From Paraglaciecola algarum (lineage in GTDB: Bacteria; Pseudomonadota; Gammaproteobacteria; Enterobacterales; Alteromonadaceae): 64,000 bases of DNA. A program made the translations under genes and the position numbers. A model generated the notes under the pieces. That model was not told where the DNA came from, made no database searches, and saw only the letters and a list, made by a program, of their open reading frames with translations. Each line of letters begins with the position of its first letter. Within the stretch, counting starts at the first letter, position 1. Below are positions 36,532 through 44,757 of this stretch, one piece after another. The stretch is from positions 124,001 to 188,000 of the forward strand of contig NZ_JAKGAS010000006.1 of NCBI RefSeq assembly GCF_021532655.1, given 5' to 3'.

Positions 36532-39500
36532 ATGGTAACGAAAATACAAGTTGCATCTACAGCCGCAATGTTCTTAATCTGCAATTTGGCAAGTGCAAAT
36601 GCTGAGACGTTTTCTAAACAGGGGTTTGAAAACCCAGCGTCAAGGTACTTACCAAAAACCTGGATGCATGCCATGAACGGTAATTTGAGTAAGCCGGGTT
36701 TCAGCGAAGACTTTAAAGCCATGAAAGATGTTGGTATTGGTGGCGCGATATTTTTCCATGTGCATAGACGTAATATGCCTTATTCATCAAGAGGGCCTGT
36801 TCGATTCAATACCGATGAGTTTATCGACACCTTAGTACATGCCGCAGCAGAAGCTGACAAAAACGACATTGAATTTGGTATTCACAATGCTGATGGTTGG
36901 ACCTCAAGTGGTGGGCCTTGGGTTACACCAGAAATGTCGATGAAACGTATTACTTGGTCTGAACAAGCGGTGCAAATAAGTCAAGAGGGTAACCAAAACT
37001 ACATACCACCACAACCTGGGTTTTATGAACAGTTTTATCGTGACGTGGCGGTTATCGCCTTACCAGCCAATCAATATAACCAAAGTAACGCTTTTGCCAA
37101 CGCTAAAATCACCAGTTCTAATCCAAACCTCGATACTTCAACTTTAACAGATAACGACTGGGACACTGTATTCAGTTTTAGCGAAGAGCAAAATACAGAC
37201 AGCTTTGATGCTCCGCAGACACCTAAAAGCGATAAAGACAAAGAGTATTGGGTACAAATAGAGGTTGATGAAGTAACGCCGCTGCGTAGCTTGCATATTG
37301 AAACCCCTGATCGTCATGGCGATGCTGCGTTACAAATTTCAGATGATGGCATTCATTTTACCACTGTGGTTGAAAAGCTAAGACGCCCTCGTCCTGGCGC
37401 AAGATTGTGGGCATTTAGTCCGCAATTGGTGAGTGATAAAAATGATGGTTATAAAGCCAAGTATTTCCGCTTGGTATTTGACAAACCTATTACCCTTAAA
37501 CGTTTCGACTTTTGGTCAGTGCCAAGATTTGATAATTGGTTTTCAATGAACGCTATGGAGCGAGGACGTTTAAGTCTAACCCCCCAAGTGCCAGCGCAAG
37601 CTATAACCCAAGCAAAAGATGTATTAGTGTTAAATCGCGGTGAGCTACCAAAAGATGGAATAAAACTTCCCAAAGGTGATTGGCGAATTTTACGTTTTGG
37701 TTACACCAGTACTGGGGCGTTTAATGTGCCAGCAACTGTAGAAGGTGAAGGCTTAGAAGTAGATAAATTTGATCCTAAAGCCTTGCAATTTCACTTTGAG
37801 CAGTACGTTGGCAAACTCGTTAAAAAAGCCAAAGCACAAGGCATTAATTCACTTAAAACTACTGAAATTGACAGTTATGAAGTGGGTGGACAAAACTGGA
37901 CTAAAGGTATTGAAGAAACATTCAAGCAAAAATTTGATTACGATTTAATTCAATGGTTACCGCTGTTAACCGGCCGCGTAGTTGAATCCCCCGAACATTC
38001 AGGCGCCATATTACAAGAGTTTCGCCAGCATTTATCAGATCTTATGGTTGAAAATTACTTTGGTGAATTTACCCGTCTCACCAAACAATATGGCTTAGAG
38101 TCATACATTGAACCTTATGGCTGGGGGCCATTTGATGAGTTGGCGTCAGGGGGCAAAGCTGATCGCTTAATGGGGGAGTTTTGGGTTAAATCTCCTTGGG
38201 GGGATCCTAATCAAATTTATCATGGCCGCACCAGTGCTGCTATTTCATCGGGTCATATCTATGGTAAAAAAATCATTTCAGCGGAATCTTTTACCTCAAT
38301 TAATACCATAAACTGGAAAGGTCACCCTTATTATTATAAACACCATGGTGATCATATGTGGGCACGGGGTATAAACGAAACCATGTTCCACCGATTTGCC
38401 CATCAACCGAATAACCATATTAAACCTGGCATGACCATGGACTCGATCGGCTCGCATTTCGATCGCACCCAAACCTGGTGGTATAACGGTGGCGCTTCGT
38501 GGTTTAAGTATTTAGCTCGTGGATCTTATTTATTACAACAAGGCGTGCCAGATGCTGACTTTTTAGTGCACCTAGGTGATGTGGCGCCAGTACGTGGTGG
38601 CAGCAATGTTAAAATACCTGCTGGTTTTGGTTATGACTTTACTAACACAGATGTATTACTGAATCGACTCAGCGTAAAAGATGGCTGGTTAGTGCTGCCC
38701 GAAGGTACGCGTTATAAAGCCTTATATTTAACCAGAACGGATTACTTGCACCACAAAACGTTAAAACGCATACAAGCCTTAGTGGCCGCTGGTGCAACCG
38801 TGATTGGTATTAAACCAAACGAGGTGATTGGGTTTAGTGAATGGAAAGACAAAACAGAATTTAAACAAATTGCGGATGAACTTTGGGCAGAAGCGCCAAA
38901 TACCATCAAAGCATTCCAAAAAGGCTTTGTGAGTAACGCTAGTCTTGAAGAAACCATTAAGCAGTTGCAATTACAGCCTGATTTAATAATCAATGACGAA
39001 CCGGTGAAGGTGTTTGCTAAACGCCGTGTTGAAGGTAACGATTTATACTTCTTCCATAGTGAAAAGCCTGAGTTTAGGCAAATCACTGTTGATATTAGAG
39101 ATGGCAATGGCATCCCCGAAATTTGGAATAATACCGATGGCACCATTGAACAAGTCCAAAATTATCGCGGTGAAGGCAATCGTATTACTTTTGATTTAGT
39201 CCTTGAACCTTACGCTAGTCGCTTTATTTTGATCCGTCGTGATAATAAAACACCAATCTACAACGGCACGCACTCACAACTGGTTAAAGACATATACCAA
39301 AACAGTGACAACGAAGCACTGATAAGTGAATTAACCGGCCCTTGGTCAGTTGAATTTGATCCAGCATGGACTGGTCCTGGCTTGGTTACTTTTGATGAAT
39401 TACAAGATTGGAGCAGTCGTTCTGAAGAAGGGATTAAACACTATTCGGGCACTGCCAAGTATGGAAAAACCTTTACCCTAAGCCAAGCACAAGTAGCCAG

Positions 39501-39870
39501 CAAAAAGCCTATCTATCTAGATTTAGGCGAGGTGCAGCAAATTGCCGAGGTGACCTTAAACGGTAAAAAGCTAGCGACCTTATGGAAACCACCATTTGCT
39601 TTAGATATTAGCAGCGCGTTAATTGTAGGTGAAAATAAGCTTGAAGTGGCGGTGACAAACACTTGGACGAATCGTTTAATTGGTGATGAAGCATTACCTG
39701 ATACCAGTGGTTACAGCATGGTGGGCGACACAGTGCCTTGGCTAAATGCCAATCAAAAGCCACCTAAAAGTGAACGTGTGACTTTTACAGGGTTTAACTT
39801 CTTCGCGAAAGAAAAATTAAAAGTCCTACAAACATCTGGGTTGTTAGGGCCAGTGCGTTTAATTTATTAA
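36532..39870 (+). CDS. GH106 alpha-L-rhamnosidase, soluble periplasmic (copy 3)
   Basis: Third GH106, 1112 residues. Unlike the other two, it has a type I signal peptide (cleavage after SANA) and no lipobox, so it is probably soluble in the periplasm or secreted. Family blocks are TWMHAMNGNLSKPGFSEDF, IHNADGWTSSGGPW, acidic motif EIDSYEVGGQNW (Glu450), EFWVKSPWG, HRFAHQPNNH and the C-terminal jelly roll (LDLGEVQQIAEVTLNGK, VTNTWTNRLIG). It is closest to copy 2. It is transcribed divergently from the lyase operon, sharing a 244-bp intergenic region that holds a variant regulatory element. Confidence 0.9.
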   Translation: MVTKIQVASTAAMFLICNLASANAETFSKQGFENPASRYLPKTWMHAMNGNLSKPGFSEDFKAMKDVGIGGAIFFHVHRRNMPYSSRGPVRFNTDEFIDTLVHAAAEADKNDIEFGIHNADGWTSSGGPWVTPEMSMKRITWSEQAVQISQEGNQNYIPPQPGFYEQFYRDVAVIALPANQYNQSNAFANAKITSSNPNLDTSTLTDNDWDTVFSFSEEQNTDSFDAPQTPKSDKDKEYWVQIEVDEVTPLRSLHIETPDRHGDAALQISDDGIHFTTVVEKLRRPRPGARLWAFSPQLVSDKNDGYKAKYFRLVFDKPITLKRFDFWSVPRFDNWFSMNAMERGRLSLTPQVPAQAITQAKDVLVLNRGELPKDGIKLPKGDWRILRFGYTSTGAFNVPATVEGEGLEVDKFDPKALQFHFEQYVGKLVKKAKAQGINSLKTTEIDSYEVGGQNWTKGIEETFKQKFDYDLIQWLPLLTGRVVESPEHSGAILQEFRQHLSDLMVENYFGEFTRLTKQYGLESYIEPYGWGPFDELASGGKADRLMGEFWVKSPWGDPNQIYHGRTSAAISSGHIYGKKIISAESFTSINTINWKGHPYYYKHHGDHMWARGINETMFHRFAHQPNNHIKPGMTMDSIGSHFDRTQTWWYNGGASWFKYLARGSYLLQQGVPDADFLVHLGDVAPVRGGSNVKIPAGFGYDFTNTDVLLNRLSVKDGWLVLPEGTRYKALYLTRTDYLHHKTLKRIQALVAAGATVIGIKPNEVIGFSEWKDKTEFKQIADELWAEAPNTIKAFQKGFVSNASLEETIKQLQLQPDLIINDEPVKVFAKRRVEGNDLYFFHSEKPEFRQITVDIRDGNGIPEIWNNTDGTIEQVQNYRGEGNRITFDLVLEPYASRFILIRRDNKTPIYNGTHSQLVKDIYQNSDNEALISELTGPWSVEFDPAWTGPGLVTFDELQDWSSRSEEGIKHYSGTAKYGKTFTLSQAQVASKKPIYLDLGEVQQIAEVTLNGKKLATLWKPPFALDISSALIVGENKLEVAVTNTWTNRLIGDEALPDTSGYSMVGDTVPWLNANQKPPKSERVTFTGFNFFAKEKLKVLQTSGLLGPVRLIY

Positions 39871-39987
39871 TAGTCACTTAATACTTTTAAGATCACAGAT
39901 AGGTTTAAATTTGAAACATGATGCAAATAAAGGTTAGAAAATACACTTGGCTGATCTTGTTTTTCGCTTTTAAAGGCAGAAGTATAA

Positions 39988-40107
39988 GTGCAGTGTCATA
40001 AAATTGCTGAAGGTAGAGTCGATTATTTTAACGATAACGCCATAGGTAATTCGGTGGCCATTATTCAGCACCCTGAAGCGCAGGCTGTTTCTGCTCGCCC
40101 CTATTAG
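39988..40107 (+). pseudogene. Decayed BNR_4 lyase N-terminal fragment
   Basis: The frame reads GRVDYFNDNAIGNSVAIIQH then PEAQAV and a stop at 40105, paralleling VDYFAENGYGEGVAVVQHPA at the mature N-terminus of the BNR_4 gene at 8806. A signal-peptide-like stretch (MQIKVRKYTWLILFFAF) begins at 39921 in another frame, so a frameshift separates the two. This is the decayed 5' end of a further BNR_4 gene. Confidence 0.65.
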
Positions 40108-40111
40108 TTAC

Positions 40112-40150
40112 AAACGTGATGTTACTGAAATTCAGAACATCACGTTTTTT
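40112..40150. terminator. Strong bidirectional terminator
   Basis: A 12-bp perfect stem (AAACGTGATGTT at 40112-40123 with its complement at 40136-40147), extended inside by CTG/CAG, then a T-run. It lies between convergent GH106 (+) and the beta-strand-repeat gene (-). Confidence 0.85.
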
Positions 40151-40165
40151 ATATCACAGAGGTTG

Positions 40166-43000
40166 TTAATGCACCGAAAGGTGTTTACGGCGTAAAATTC
40201 CCAACAAGCCTAATGCTAAAATGACCAAAGTGCCAGGGGCTGACACTCCTGTTGAACCTGTGCTGCGGTTATCGGACAGTAACAAAGACATATAGCTGGA
40301 TTCTTGTAGACCCGAACCATCAAAATATGTAATAGACCAGTCAATCCCAGCAGCTAGTCCATCTACTGAGAATGCGTCCATATCAAACCAATCATCAAAG
40401 TTTAGTGCTGTGCCAAAATCAAAATTGAACGCATTCAAGAACTTAAAGGAATCGCCATCCGAGACTTGATAATTATTGTCAAACATAAAGTCGAAATTGC
40501 TGGTATCTGTTAAAGCAAGGATACCTTCAACAAATAACATATCATGTACAGAAGCACTGTATATTTCTGTCGTGAGAGTCCCGTTTAAGTCTAAATCTCC
40601 CGTTAGAATAAGGGTTCCAGGAGAATTCCCCGGGTTTATACTGGCATTTTCGCCAACGATAACCTTATTGGCCTTAACAATGCCGCTACCACTAATACTG
40701 CCTCCTTGAATATCAAAGCTTCCTTGTTTAAGAGTACCATCAACAATTGTTTGACCGCTGACTTGGGTAAATACGCCTTGATTATGGATACTGCCAGAAC
40801 TACCTATATGTAATGTGCCATTAACTACAGTGGTATCACCAGCGTAGGTGTTTTCTCCGTTGAGTGTTTGCGTACCACTGCCAGACTTCATTAGTCCACC
40901 AGCACCACTGATATCACCACTATAGCTGTAATTACTATCGTTATTGATAGTCAATTTACCCGATTCTATATGGGTCTTTCCATCTCCAATGAGGTAGCGA
41001 ACGGTATTGTCACCTTTGACAGACAAGCTTGCGCTACCGCCAATATTCAAGCCTGACATATCGGAGCTTGTACCTTCACCATCAAAGGCGATAGTTCCAA
41101 GATCAATTTTGGTTTCGCCGCTATAACTATTGTTTTTATGGGTAAGGTAAGCAGTACCATTTCCCTTTTTTCTGACCGAGCCACTGCCAGAAATACTCAC
41201 ATTATAGTAACCATCATTTGATTGATTCAGGATAAGTTTGGCATTATTAACGATGTCGCCTTGTATGCTTCGTGCATTACCTTCAAGGGTGCCTTCATTA
41301 ATTACCGTGCCGCCATAATAACTATTGTTGCCAAGTAATCTTTGAATAGCATTACCTGATTTTACTAATCCACCATTACCTGTGATATCGCCATTATAGA
41401 TAGAGAATCTTTTTGAGTTTATGGTCAAATCACCGGCTTTAACGCGTATATCGCCATCTCCGGTGAGGTAAGCAAAGGTGTTATCACCGTCAACCTGCAC
41501 GTTTGCGCCACTGCTAATTCTTACACCTGATAAACCAGAGCTAGTACCTTGCCCCAAAAAATTAAGCGTACCTTGCTCAACATTAGTTTGCCCCGAATAG
41601 GTACTAGCACTACCTATAATTTGAGATATTCCCGCTCCTGTTTTGGTAACAGAGCCGCGGCCCGTTATATTATTGGCGTAAAGTCCGGCTGAGGGATGCG
41701 TGAAAGGGCCGGCTTCGGCTTGATTAAGGGTTAAGTTGCCATCATTATAAATATCGCCACGAAGATTAATTGCACTGCCCTCAAGGGTGCCTTTATTGAT
41801 AAAAATACCGCCGCTATAGGTCTTATTTCCACCAAGTACAACCTTGCCATCTCCAGATTTATGGATACTCGAATTGCCTGCTAGTACCGCGTTTACGTAC
41901 CCATCGCGAAGATCAAACACACCATCATCAGAATATAATGAACCGCTGCCGATTATGCTCCCAGAAAGAAACTGAACGCTAGCCACACGCTCCGTTTCAT
42001 CACCAATGTCAAATGTGCCGCCATTAACGACCAATCCGCTTTCTATATTTCCTCCACTCCTAATGGCAAGAGTACCACTGTTAACTGTGGTTAGGCCGCT
42101 AAAGGAGTTGTAGCCCGTAAGCGTTAGGGTACCGTCTCCACTTTTAATCAGGTTGCCCTTAGTGCCAGAAATTCGACCATTAAAAGTGGTATCCTTGTTA
42201 TTTGCACCTACGTCCATGTCGTTATAATCTAATAAAACGTAACCATCTCCTTCCAAGCCACCAAATGCATTGCTTTGTAGACGCATATTCAGCCGTCCTG
42301 CTTCGGAAATATTGATGGTGGAACGGGTGGATAAATTACCTCCCTCACGTAAAACAAGGGTGCCACTTTCGATAGCTATATCGCCATGCATAGTGCCACT
42401 ATCACCACGCAACCATAAGTCGCCACTACCTGTCTTGCGTAGTGTGGTGGTGTCTTTTCCATCCTCTACGAGTTGCTCGAATAGAACCCTATCAGTAATT
42501 TTACCTCCCATATCTAAAATACCCGATGTATGAAAAGTAATAGCTTTGTTACCTTGCAAACTTATCGTATTAGTTATTTTTTGGGTTGAACTTGAGTCGT
42601 TATGTATGCCATCTCCGTTAGACATAGCTTTTAGGTCAATTTGATTGCCTGTTATATTGTGTCTTTGGGATAACGAAGATTTGAATTCAATATTGACAAG
42701 GTCAATATCTTCATAATTATTGTTGCTAGCTGCATTAGAATTCGCATCAAAAGAAATACTATCCCCGTTGACCAAAATTTCATTATTTTGCCAGTTGGTC
42801 TGAAAGTTGGGAGGTAAAAAATAGAGAGTGGCCCAGTTAATATCGCGCGCGCCAACCCATGTTTTCGTGTCAGCTTGAACTGTTGCTGTAATGAATAATG
42901 AAGCAAGAAGCGCCGATATTATTTTAGGCTGGGGGATTTTTTTTATTGAATTTGAATGAGTTATTGGAGTGAGGCTATTTTGTTTTTTCCATAAAACCAT
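40166..43000 (-). CDS. Beta-strand-repeat (PATR) surface protein with PEP-CTERM-like tail
   Basis: Exported 944-residue protein with signal peptide (ISALLASLFITATVQA). Residues from about 150 to 800 are a series of autotransporter-associated beta-strand repeats: KSGDGTLTLTGYNSFSGLTT, KSGDGKVVLGGNKTYSGG, KTGAGISQIIGSASTYSGQT, KSGSGTQTLNGENTYAGDTT and others, predicting a long beta-helix. No autotransporter barrel follows. Instead the C-terminus is SAPGTLVILALGLLGILRRK, a hydrophobic helix with basic end resembling PEP-CTERM sorting signals (APG in place of PEP). It is thus probably processed by an exosortase encoded elsewhere and placed in the outer surface or matrix. A role in glycan adhesion is only a guess from position at the edge of the locus. 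Confidence 0.82.
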   Translation of the reverse strand: MVLWKKQNSLTPITHSNSIKKIPQPKIISALLASLFITATVQADTKTWVGARDINWATLYFLPPNFQTNWQNNEILVNGDSISFDANSNAASNNNYEDIDLVNIEFKSSLSQRHNITGNQIDLKAMSNGDGIHNDSSSTQKITNTISLQGNKAITFHTSGILDMGGKITDRVLFEQLVEDGKDTTTLRKTGSGDLWLRGDSGTMHGDIAIESGTLVLREGGNLSTRSTINISEAGRLNMRLQSNAFGGLEGDGYVLLDYNDMDVGANNKDTTFNGRISGTKGNLIKSGDGTLTLTGYNSFSGLTTVNSGTLAIRSGGNIESGLVVNGGTFDIGDETERVASVQFLSGSIIGSGSLYSDDGVFDLRDGYVNAVLAGNSSIHKSGDGKVVLGGNKTYSGGIFINKGTLEGSAINLRGDIYNDGNLTLNQAEAGPFTHPSAGLYANNITGRGSVTKTGAGISQIIGSASTYSGQTNVEQGTLNFLGQGTSSGLSGVRISSGANVQVDGDNTFAYLTGDGDIRVKAGDLTINSKRFSIYNGDITGNGGLVKSGNAIQRLLGNNSYYGGTVINEGTLEGNARSIQGDIVNNAKLILNQSNDGYYNVSISGSGSVRKKGNGTAYLTHKNNSYSGETKIDLGTIAFDGEGTSSDMSGLNIGGSASLSVKGDNTVRYLIGDGKTHIESGKLTINNDSNYSYSGDISGAGGLMKSGSGTQTLNGENTYAGDTTVVNGTLHIGSSGSIHNQGVFTQVSGQTIVDGTLKQGSFDIQGGSISGSGIVKANKVIVGENASINPGNSPGTLILTGDLDLNGTLTTEIYSASVHDMLFVEGILALTDTSNFDFMFDNNYQVSDGDSFKFLNAFNFDFGTALNFDDWFDMDAFSVDGLAAGIDWSITYFDGSGLQESSYMSLLLSDNRSTGSTGVSAPGTLVILALGLLGILRRKHLSVH

Positions 43001-43213
43001 TTGGGTTTTCCCTTAGGTTGCTTTTCAAGACGAAAGCGTTTATTTTTTTATCTTGTAGCAAAAAATACGCCTAAAAAATAACCGGTTAGTTTTCAATTGG
43101 TTAATTGGTTAATTGTTTTATCTTTTTAATATATGTAAAAAAAATGGACACCATATGTAGAAATATTTGGTGAATTTAAGTTAAATCTAGAAATTTTAAG
43201 ATCGCTGTAGTGT

Positions 43214-44005
43214 TTATTCTACAAGCGCAGTTTTGCTAATAATAAAATTATCAAAGTAGGCATAACTGTCGTGTTTTGGGGCCCAATCTTTGGTATTTCC
43301 ACCATGAAAAGTAGAGAAATAAAAGCTATCAATGATGGCTGTTTCTTGTGCTCTAAATTTGAGATCAGTTTTAGACAATTTTTTATCTCCATCAATCCAG
43401 ACTTCTAATACACCATTACTTTGTTGCATGTCGTTGATACGAATATGCTGGACTAAGGTGTGCCATTCATTCGGTTGGAAATGAAAACCAGCTAAGGTTA
43501 AATCGTCGCCCCATTTACCCTTCATATCCATATAATATAGGTAAATAATAGCTTCACCATCTTCGCGCCACATATATCGAGCACTCCAACCTTCACCTTT
43601 TGTAGGTTTGTTCCCACCAGTGTATTTACTACCACCGCTAGTTAACCCTGGTAGTTTTCCTCCTAACCTAAAATCAAAATTAGGATCAAATTTAACTTGG
43701 TAGGATAACCATAAGTCTGTAGCCGGCTGCAAAGGAAGCAAAAATTGTCCTCCACCTTGACTCGGTCCAACAGCGCCTTTGGGATAATAGATTTTTAGCG
43801 AGTGATCGTTTGAGTCATTGGGTACAATCTCTGCCCTTTGAGATAAAGCCTGCCACTTTAATTGAGGCCAATCGCTAACAATGCTTGATTTTTGATAGGG
43901 GCCAATTGGTGAGTTGTTAAAATTGACTTCTAACTTTGATTCAGAAAAAGTATAAAAACTTGTAAAAACTGCCGAAAAACTCACTATTAATTTTGGGGGA
44001 AACAT
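43214..44005 (-). CDS. Secreted PL14-fold protein (polysaccharide lyase 14 domain)
   Basis: About 263 residues; ATG at 44005 gives signal MFPPKLIVSFSAVFTSFYTFS, and a TTG at 44038 would add 11 residues. It has the classic blocks of the PL14-type domain: FDFRLGGKLPGLTSGGSKYT, GEGWSARYMWREDGEAIIY, LYYMDMKGKWG, VQHIRINDMQQSNGVLEVWI and HDSYAYFDNFIISK. It is closer to the well-known family pattern than the copy at 21207. The substrate is probably a uronate-containing polymer. It is the outermost gene of the polysaccharide region and has no visible copy of the bipartite element. Confidence 0.72.
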   Translation of the reverse strand: MFPPKLIVSFSAVFTSFYTFSESKLEVNFNNSPIGPYQKSSIVSDWPQLKWQALSQRAEIVPNDSNDHSLKIYYPKGAVGPSQGGGQFLLPLQPATDLWLSYQVKFDPNFDFRLGGKLPGLTSGGSKYTGGNKPTKGEGWSARYMWREDGEAIIYLYYMDMKGKWGDDLTLAGFHFQPNEWHTLVQHIRINDMQQSNGVLEVWIDGDKKLSKTDLKFRAQETAIIDSFYFSTFHGGNTKDWAPKHDSYAYFDNFIISKTALVE

Positions 44006-44201
44006 AATGTTATCTATCCAATTTAATCTAGAAATCAAAACTATTTATAACATCTTTATAAAATAGTGCGTAGCTATTAGCCCTTGTTCCTTTTTGTGTC
44101 TATCTTTAGCATGGGAGGCAGTCAAATTATGCCTACAGTGAATTGACAGTTCTGCCAATATAATAATTACAAACAAGCTGTAATCAAGCTAGGAGAGTTA
44201 A

Positions 44202-44621
44202 ATGGAATCTTTAAAAGTTAATGACCATATGAACCTACGTCCAGTTACTTTTACCAGTAATATGTCAGTGGCTGAAGCGGTCGAACATCTATTACAAGCG
44301 AAACAATCTGGTGGGCCTGTAATTGATCACAAAAGAAAAGTGATTGGTTTTCTATCGGAACAAGATTGTATTGTATGCATGATTGAATCGAGTTATTACC
44401 GTGAACAAGTCGCTCAGGTCAAAGATATAATGCAAACTCAGGTGATGTCGATTAAACCTTATACTTCAATTATTGAACTCGCACAAAGAATGATGGTAGA
44501 AAAACCTAAAGTATATCCAGTAGTAGATGATGATGGTTATTTACTCGGGACTATTAATCGTTCTGCTTTATTACATGCAATTGATTTACAGTTACATGAT
44601 GGATATAAAAAAGTAGGCTAG
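44202..44621 (+). CDS. CBS-domain pair protein
   Basis: Cytoplasmic 139-residue protein made of two CBS motifs (about 1-65 and 75-135): VTFTSNMSVAEAVEHLLQAK with GFLSEQDCIVCM, and VMSIKPYTSIIELAQRMMVE with LLGTINRSALLHAI. CBS pairs bind adenine nucleotides and act as energy sensors. A stand-alone pair like this is common in Alteromonadales with unknown partner. A Shine-Dalgarno (AGGAGAG) lies before the ATG. It marks the start of the chromosome-backbone genes after the polysaccharide locus. Confidence 0.85.
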   Translation: MESLKVNDHMNLRPVTFTSNMSVAEAVEHLLQAKQSGGPVIDHKRKVIGFLSEQDCIVCMIESSYYREQVAQVKDIMQTQVMSIKPYTSIIELAQRMMVEKPKVYPVVDDDGYLLGTINRSALLHAIDLQLHDGYKKVG

Positions 44622-44642
44622 TTGAGGAACTACCCTTAAAAA

Positions 44643-44679
44643 GGGCAAAGACCTTTGACGGATAAAGTTGGTCTTGCCC
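44643..44679 (+). terminator. Possible terminator hairpin after CBS gene
   Basis: GGGCAAAGACC (44643-44653) pairs with GGTCTTGCCC (44670-44679) with one bulge and a 16-nt loop, followed by CTAGTATTTTC. It lies 22 bp after the CBS stop. The poor T-run makes it uncertain. Confidence 0.4.
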
Positions 44680-44757
44680 CTAGTATTTTCGGCTGTATTC
44701 TTCTAGGATCCTCCATCGCTTTTTAGGTTTCCATTTTTTCAATTAGAGCATGTATCT

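Noticed and set aside
40166..43000. Calling the beta-strand-repeat gene a type V autotransporter
   Set aside because: No C-terminal barrel domain; the tail is a short hydrophobic helix with RRK, so a PEP-CTERM-type route fits better.
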